Assembly (NCBI GenBank): GCA_003332265.1
Contig: QPGA01000040.1
Coordinates: 1 to 35,861, forward strand
Direction: 5' to 3'
Length of the DNA stretch: 35,861 nucleotides
DNA from: Candidatus Accumulibacter meliphilus
GTDB lineage: Bacteria > Pseudomonadota > Gammaproteobacteria > Burkholderiales > Rhodocyclaceae
Shown here: positions 31,292 to 35,861 of the stretch, one piece after another
Numbering within the stretch: position 1 is the stretch's first letter
Layout of the letters: every line of letters begins with the position of its first letter
Program-made: the position numbers and the translations under genes
Notes under the pieces: generated by a model
Told to the model about the DNA's origin: nothing
Database searches by the model: none
What the model saw: the letters and a program-made list of their open reading frames with translations, nothing else

Positions 31292-32053
31292 ATGTTCGAC
31301 GTCATCCGCATTCCAGCCTTCAAGGATAACTACATCTGGTTGTTGCGCAAAGGCGCGTCAGCGGCCGTGGTTGATCCTGGTGATGCACGCCCGGTGCTCG
31401 AGGTTCTTGAGCGTGAAGGCCTGTCGCTGCGCACCATTTTCGTCACCCATCACCACGCCGATCATCAGGGTGGGGTGATGAGTCTTCTTGCCCATCACCC
31501 GGCCGAGGTGTTTGCACCCGCGGCAGAATCGATTGCTGGCGTGACCAAACCCTTGCACGGTGGAGAAAGGATTCGCGCGGCTTTCTGCGATGTCGAGTTC
31601 CAGGTCCTCGCGGTCCCCGGACACACGCTTGGGCACATCGCCTATTATGGCGCAGGCTGCCTGTTCTGTGGCGATACCCTGTTCGCCGGTGGTTGCGGAC
31701 GTCTGTTCGAGGGCAGCGCAGCGCAACTGTTCGACTCGCTATCGCGCTTGGCCAGCTTGCCCGACCAGACAGCGGTCTATTGTGCGCATGAATATACCGA
31801 GGCGAATCTACGCTTTGCACTGGCGGTGGAACCTGCTAACCACTGTCTGCAAAGCCGGGTCAATGAAGTCGCGGTGGCGCGCGCCAAGGGGTGGTCGACG
31901 GTGCCATCGACGATCGCGATCGAGAAGGCAAGCAATCCCTTCCTGCGCTGCGCCGAGCCGGAAGTGGTCGCGTCGGCGCGGCGCCGGGCACCCAAGGCGG
32001 CCGATGAGCTCGCCGTGTTTGCCGCGCTGCGCGAATGGAAGGACAGCTTCTGA
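31292..32053 (+). CDS. gloB: Hydroxyacylglutathione hydrolase (glyoxalase II)
   Basis: 253 residues. The metallo-beta-lactamase-fold motif THHHADH (52-58) binds the two metals, with further ligands in 'VLAVPGHTLGHIAYYG', 'LFCGDTLFAGGCGRLFEG' (Asp) and 'VYCAHEYTEANLRFAL' (His). The C-terminal HAGH domain ends with 'NPFLRCAEPEV', the glutathione-binding region. It hydrolyses S-lactoylglutathione to lactate and glutathione in the cytoplasm, the second step of methylglyoxal detoxification. The start ATG has little ribosome site (GAG). It diverges from the yafS-like gene. Confidence 0.96.
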   Translation: MFDVIRIPAFKDNYIWLLRKGASAAVVDPGDARPVLEVLEREGLSLRTIFVTHHHADHQGGVMSLLAHHPAEVFAPAAESIAGVTKPLHGGERIRAAFCDVEFQVLAVPGHTLGHIAYYGAGCLFCGDTLFAGGCGRLFEGSAAQLFDSLSRLASLPDQTAVYCAHEYTEANLRFALAVEPANHCLQSRVNEVAVARAKGWSTVPSTIAIEKASNPFLRCAEPEVVASARRRAPKAADELAVFAALREWKDSF

Positions 32054-32167
32054 ATCGTCCTTCCGCTGGGTTCGGCTGTTGCGGTGCTTTCATGGCCGCG
32101 GCGAATGCGGGAAGCTCGCCTTCGTGCTAAATTCGCGCCTCTTCCAGCCAGCTTGCGGCCTGCTGCC

Positions 32168-35100
32168 ATGACCGAAACAACAGATACTGCCAAGCCTACG
32201 GCTTCCATCGAACTGAAGAAATACGCGCTGCGCCTCGCGCTTGCCATGCTCGTTTTCAGCGTGCTCGGTTTTCTCGCTCTGCCGCTGCTTGCCAAGTGGG
32301 TACTGGTCGACCAGCTGACCAAGGCCTTGCAGCGGCCGGTGGCAGTGGAAAGCGTGCGGATAAACCCCTACACCCTGTCGGTGCAAGTCGCCGGATTTGC
32401 GATTCAGGAGAAAGGCGGTGGCGAGGCTGTGGCGGGTTTCGACAGTCTGCAGGTGGACGCCGAGTGGAGTTCGCTATGGCGTGGCGGGCCGGTGATCAGT
32501 GAGCTGAGCCTGGTCGCACCGACCTTCCGAGTCGTGCGTCTGGCCGACGGGCGCTTCAACTTCTCCGACTTGATTGACGAGTTCGCTGCCCAGCCGGCGT
32601 CGGATGCCCCGACACCCCTGTTTTCGCTCAACAACATCCAGATCTCGGGCGGGAAGATCGATTTCGACGATCAGATGCTTGGTGAAAAGCACCAGCTCAG
32701 CGAGCTGAATATCGGCTTGCCGTTTATCTCCAGCTTGCCGCAGGCGACCGCGGTATTCGTCGAGCCGACTTTTTCGGCGTCGATCGATGGCTCGCCGCTG
32801 CTTGCGCAGGGCAAGAGCAAGCCTTTTGACGCGTCGATGGAAAGCGAAGTGGCATTCGAGCTGCGCGATGTGCGACTGGGCAAGTATATCGATTACCTGC
32901 CGCATGGTTTGCCGATCGAGGTCGTTTCCGGCGCCCTTGATAGCGATTTGAAGCTGGCTTTCCAGCATCGGGAAGAAGGGCGTTCGACACTGGCGATTGC
33001 GGGTGGCGTCGCGGTCAAGGATCTGGTCGTGAAGAATGACGCCGGTGCCCCGCTCCTTTCTTTGCGTCGTCTGGAGGTGGCGGTCGGCAGCCTGGATCCC
33101 CTGAATGGCAAGTTTGCGATCGACCGGGTGTCGCTCGAAGAGCCAGAGATACACGCACGGGTCAGCCCGCAGGGAAGCATCGACTGGATCGACTTTTTCA
33201 GCGCGAAACAGGCCTCCCCGCGGCGGCCGGCATCTGTAGACGAAGTGTCGGCGAAGACGGCGCCGCTCGAGTGGTCGCTGGGCGAAGCTGTGATCACTGG
33301 TGGGGCCTTGCGCTGGCGCGACGAGTCGCATGGGGAGCCGTTCGATGCCCGCATTGACGGGCTTGCCGCCAGGCTGAGGAATGTCGACAGCAAGAGCAGC
33401 GCAGCGAGCGAGTTCGATCTGGCGTTCAGCCTGGATGCCGAGCCATGGGTCAAGCTCAAGGCTTTCTCGGTGCAGGGCGGCCGTTTCGATCTCGCCAAGC
33501 GCGAGGTGCTCATTGGTGAAGTTGCGGTGCGCGACGCGATGCTGCTGATCCGGCGTAGCGCAGACGGCAGCATCCTGTTTGTCGAGCCGCCGTCCTTGCG
33601 CGCGGTCGAAGCCTCACAGGAAGATTCGTCGAAGCCGTGGAAGTTGACGCTCGCCAAGTACCGCGGTGAAAACTTCGGCTTGCGCTTTGAAGATGCCGTC
33701 ATGTCGCCAGTGGTGGTGCACAGCATCGAAGCGATGAAGGTGGATGCCGACAACCTGTCTACCGAGCCCGGCACGACCGCCAGGATCGCGACGCGTTTCA
33801 GAGTCAACACGAAGGGCGAGGTCGAGGTCGGCGGCACCGTCAAGTTTTTTCCACTCCTTGGCGAGCTCAAGCTTGCCGTCAAGGCGCTGGAACTGATACC
33901 GCTGCAACCGTATTTTACGGAGCAGTTGAACGTCGTCCTTTCGAGTGGTCAGGTGAGTTTGAGTGGCGATGTGCGCATGCAACAGGCGCCCGCGGCAGGT
34001 TCTGCCGATGCCGGCAAGCTGGCGGGAAGTTTCACCGGGGAAGTGGCGGTAGCCAATTTCGCGGCGGTCGACAAGCTTGATTCCTCCGATTTCCTGAAGT
34101 GGAAATCCTTGTCGTTTGCCAACATTGACGCGCGCCTGAATCCGAACTCGCTGTCGATCGGTGAGGTGGGTCTGGCGCAGTTTTTTGCGCGCGTGGTCAT
34201 CGACCCGCAGGGCAAGCTCAATCTCTCGCAGATCGTGCGCGAATCCGGGGCGGCCGATAACGCCAGACAGGCGACTGCCGTGATCGCTGGCGAAGGTAAG
34301 GCAGTTGCACCGGTTGCTAGCGCAGACCAGCCGCAGTTGCCGATAAAGGTCGGCAAGATCAATTTGCGCGGCGGCGACATCAAGTTCAGTGACCATTTCA
34401 TCAAGCCGAACTACTCGGCCGATTTGAAGAAGATCGGTGGCACGATCAGTGGGCTCTCTTCGGCAGATGGCAGCCTTGCAACGCTGGATCTACGTGGGAG
34501 CTACGACAACATTGCACCGCTGACGATAGCAGGTCAGCTCAACCCGCTGATCGCTGATCCCTTTCTTGACCTCAAGGCAGACGTCAAGGGTATCGAATTG
34601 ACGGCGCTTTCGCCGTACTCCAGCAAGTACGCGGGCTATGCCATCGACAAAGGCAAGTTGTCGCTGTTCGTCAAGTACAAAATCGAGAAGAAGCAACTGA
34701 CCGCCGAGAATCGGATTTTTCTCGATCAACTGACTTTTGGAGAAGCGGTCTATAGCCCGGAGGCCACCCGGTTGCCGGTGACCCTCGCCGTTGCCCTGCT
34801 CAAGAACAGCAAGGGGGAAATCGACATCAATCTGCCGGTTGCGGGTTCGCTCGATGACCCGGAATTCAGCATTGGCGGGGTGCTTGGCGAGTTGATCGGC
34901 AATCTCCTGGTCAAAGTCGTTACCTCACCTTTTGCTTTGCTGGGTTCGGTGTTCGGCGGTGGCGAAGAGCTGTCGAATGTCGAGTTCGACCCCGGTCGAG
35001 CGTCGCTTGCCGCGTCGGCGAAGCCGCGCCTTGAAGCACTGGCCAAGGCCTTGCTTGAGCGGCCCGCTCTCAAGCTCGAGATTACCGGACAGGCCGATTC

Positions 35101-35548
35101 GGAAAGCGACCCCGAGGGCTTGCAGCGCGCTCGACTCGACAGCAAGCTGCGGGCGCTGCAGAGCGAGGGCGCCACGCAAGGTGACGCTGATGCCGCGGTG
35201 GAGACGATAGACATGGACAGCGAGGAGTATCGGGAGCTGCTGGAACGTGTCTACCGTGACGAGGACTTCGAGAAGCCGCGCAACGTGCTCGGGATAGCGA
35301 AGAATCTGCCGGTGGAGGAAATGGAGGCGCTGATTTTCGCCAACACGGTGCTTGATGAGCAGGATCTGCGCGATCTGGCCGATCGGCGAGCCAAAGCCGT
35401 CCGCGACTGGCTGCTCGTCGAGAAAGTTCCGGCAGAGCGCCTGTTCCTGCGCCCGGCCGAGATCGTCAAGGCGGACGACAGCGCGGACGAGAAGGCAGAG
35501 TCGTCCGGGCAAGACAAGGGAAACCGGGTTGCATTCTCCCTGCAGTAG
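32168..35548 (+). CDS. DUF748 (AsmA-like) membrane-anchored envelope protein
   Basis: 1126 residues from ATG at 32168. A single N-terminal membrane helix (about 18-42, 'YALRLALAMLVFSVLGFLAL') is followed by a long periplasmic part made of repeated strands of AsmA/DUF748 type, for example 'VAVESVRINPYTLSVQVAGF', 'LSVKALELIPLQPYFTEQLN'-like segments, and 'GELKLAVKALELIPLQPYF'. The end (about 950-1126) has 'LEALAKALLERPALKLEITG' and 'KAVRDWLLVEKVPAERLFLR', resembling an OmpA-like peptidoglycan-binding fold. AsmA-like giants such as TamB and YhdP carry phospholipids between membranes. This role is inferred from family likeness. The gene is intact. Confidence 0.88.
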   Translation: MTETTDTAKPTASIELKKYALRLALAMLVFSVLGFLALPLLAKWVLVDQLTKALQRPVAVESVRINPYTLSVQVAGFAIQEKGGGEAVAGFDSLQVDAEWSSLWRGGPVISELSLVAPTFRVVRLADGRFNFSDLIDEFAAQPASDAPTPLFSLNNIQISGGKIDFDDQMLGEKHQLSELNIGLPFISSLPQATAVFVEPTFSASIDGSPLLAQGKSKPFDASMESEVAFELRDVRLGKYIDYLPHGLPIEVVSGALDSDLKLAFQHREEGRSTLAIAGGVAVKDLVVKNDAGAPLLSLRRLEVAVGSLDPLNGKFAIDRVSLEEPEIHARVSPQGSIDWIDFFSAKQASPRRPASVDEVSAKTAPLEWSLGEAVITGGALRWRDESHGEPFDARIDGLAARLRNVDSKSSAASEFDLAFSLDAEPWVKLKAFSVQGGRFDLAKREVLIGEVAVRDAMLLIRRSADGSILFVEPPSLRAVEASQEDSSKPWKLTLAKYRGENFGLRFEDAVMSPVVVHSIEAMKVDADNLSTEPGTTARIATRFRVNTKGEVEVGGTVKFFPLLGELKLAVKALELIPLQPYFTEQLNVVLSSGQVSLSGDVRMQQAPAAGSADAGKLAGSFTGEVAVANFAAVDKLDSSDFLKWKSLSFANIDARLNPNSLSIGEVGLAQFFARVVIDPQGKLNLSQIVRESGAADNARQATAVIAGEGKAVAPVASADQPQLPIKVGKINLRGGDIKFSDHFIKPNYSADLKKIGGTISGLSSADGSLATLDLRGSYDNIAPLTIAGQLNPLIADPFLDLKADVKGIELTALSPYSSKYAGYAIDKGKLSLFVKYKIEKKQLTAENRIFLDQLTFGEAVYSPEATRLPVTLAVALLKNSKGEIDINLPVAGSLDDPEFSIGGVLGELIGNLLVKVVTSPFALLGSVFGGGEELSNVEFDPGRASLAASAKPRLEALAKALLERPALKLEITGQADSESDPEGLQRARLDSKLRALQSEGATQGDADAAVETIDMDSEEYRELLERVYRDEDFEKPRNVLGIAKNLPVEEMEALIFANTVLDEQDLRDLADRRAKAVRDWLLVEKVPAERLFLRPAEIVKADDSADEKAESSGQDKGNRVAFSLQ

Positions 35549-35602
35549 AGGCTTTCGCGCTTCATTTCCTGAGCTTGCGGCCGCTCTGTCCGAGGTAAGC
35601 CA

Positions 35603-35861
35603 ATGAGCCAGGCCTGGTTGTATGCGGTGAGTGCGAGATCGGAAGAGCTGATCGTTCTGCAGCTCGCACTGCTGTTGCGCGCTGGGACGACGCGCGAGGT
35701 GCTGGCGGTCCGTTTGCGCGATCTGCAAGGGGGCCTGGAGCGGCTGGAGCGTGATTTACGACAGGAGTTGTCGCTGGGCCGGCAGGAGGCGGCAAGTACC
35801 GCACGTGGTGATCGCGAGGAGCAGTCGCAGACGCTGAACCGCGTCTCACAGACGCTTGCCT
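35603..35861 (+). CDS. rmuC: RmuC-like DNA recombination protein, N-terminal fragment at window edge
   Basis: 86 codons from ATG at 35603 run open to the window end. After 'MSQAWLYAVSA' and 'LIVLQLALLLRAG' comes a coiled coil, 'LQGGLERLERDLRQELSLGR' followed by QEAAST and 'REEQSQTLNRVSQTL', which resembles the N-terminal region of RmuC, a nuclease-like protein limiting inversions at short repeats. RmuC normally begins with one hydrophobic helix; here it is interrupted by R-S-E-E (residues 12-15), encoded by an exact match to the first 13 bases of the Illumina adapter (35636-35648). Confidence 0.6.
   Translation, partial: MSQAWLYAVSARSEELIVLQLALLLRAGTTREVLAVRLRDLQGGLERLERDLRQELSLGRQEAASTARGDREEQSQTLNRVSQTLA
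35636..35648 (+). other. 13-base exact match to Illumina adapter start
   Basis: AGATCGGAAGAGC occurs here in frame and encodes the charged residues that break the expected hydrophobic N-terminal helix of the RmuC-like protein. By simple base counting a given 13-mer is expected about 0.001 times in both strands of this window. An 11-base match (AGATCGGAAGA) also occurs at 12678-12688 inside phoR. Confidence 0.6.

Overview
The window is 35.9 kb of GC-rich, gene-dense bacterial chromosome. Gene content points to a betaproteobacterium of the Rhodocyclales type. The pieces that suggest this are a PhoU-PhoB-PhoR block, a DUF47-Pit phosphate transport pair, an Mrp antiporter with fused A and B subunits, and the gloB/methyltransferase/rnhA/dnaQ neighbourhood. 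The two phosphate modules would fit a polyphosphate accumulator such as 'Candidatus Accumulibacter', but that assignment is inference from gene content. I see no tRNA, rRNA, CRISPR array, integrase or intact insertion sequence.

Region by region. 1-3.9 kb (minus strand, apart from the nhaR-like remnant on plus) carries stress and envelope genes (DUF2062, tandem Usp, htpX, an HPF-like factor). It also holds wreckage of three genes: a P-type ATPase start joined to the tail of a CPA2 antiporter, a frameshifted tail of a YqaA/DedA-type membrane protein, and an nhaR-like LysR gene reduced to its two ends. 3.9-9.7 kb is a complete Mrp Na+/H+ antiporter operon on the minus strand. 10.0-12.9 kb is phoU-phoB-phoR on the plus strand, with an unrecognised 36-codon ORF coupled between phoB and phoR. 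13-16.9 kb holds an orphan lipoprotein, an ecotin-like protease inhibitor, an Xre/MbcA-RES toxin-antitoxin module and galU. 16.9-21.6 kb holds a small membrane protein, a methyltransferase, the GTPase rbgA/ylqF, a ParA-like ATPase with a ribbon-helix-helix-like partner, and a two-helix membrane protein. 22.1-24.2 kb is the DUF47-Pit phosphate transport pair. 24.3-26.5 kb is a large protein with a P-loop domain, an FHA-like segment and a metallophosphatase domain. 26.6-29.3 kb holds slyX, two small hypothetical genes and an orphan nosD-like gene. 29.3-32.1 kb is the conserved dnaQ/rnhA/methyltransferase group facing gloB. The window closes with a DUF748 (AsmA-like) giant and the start of an rmuC-like gene.

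Working together: the phosphate genes form two modules, regulation (PhoU/PhoB/PhoR) and low-affinity uptake (DUF47/Pit). The Mrp operon would exchange Na+ for H+ at the membrane. Its neighbouring nhaR-like regulator is broken, so its control has probably changed. The most interesting candidates for unfamiliar biology are the P-loop/FHA/phosphatase protein behind pit, the ParA/RHH pair, and the small ORF inside phoB-phoR. Two matches to the start of the Illumina adapter, each sitting where the protein departs from its family pattern, warn that parts of this assembly may contain artefacts. The broken genes at 1-4 kb should be read with that in mind.
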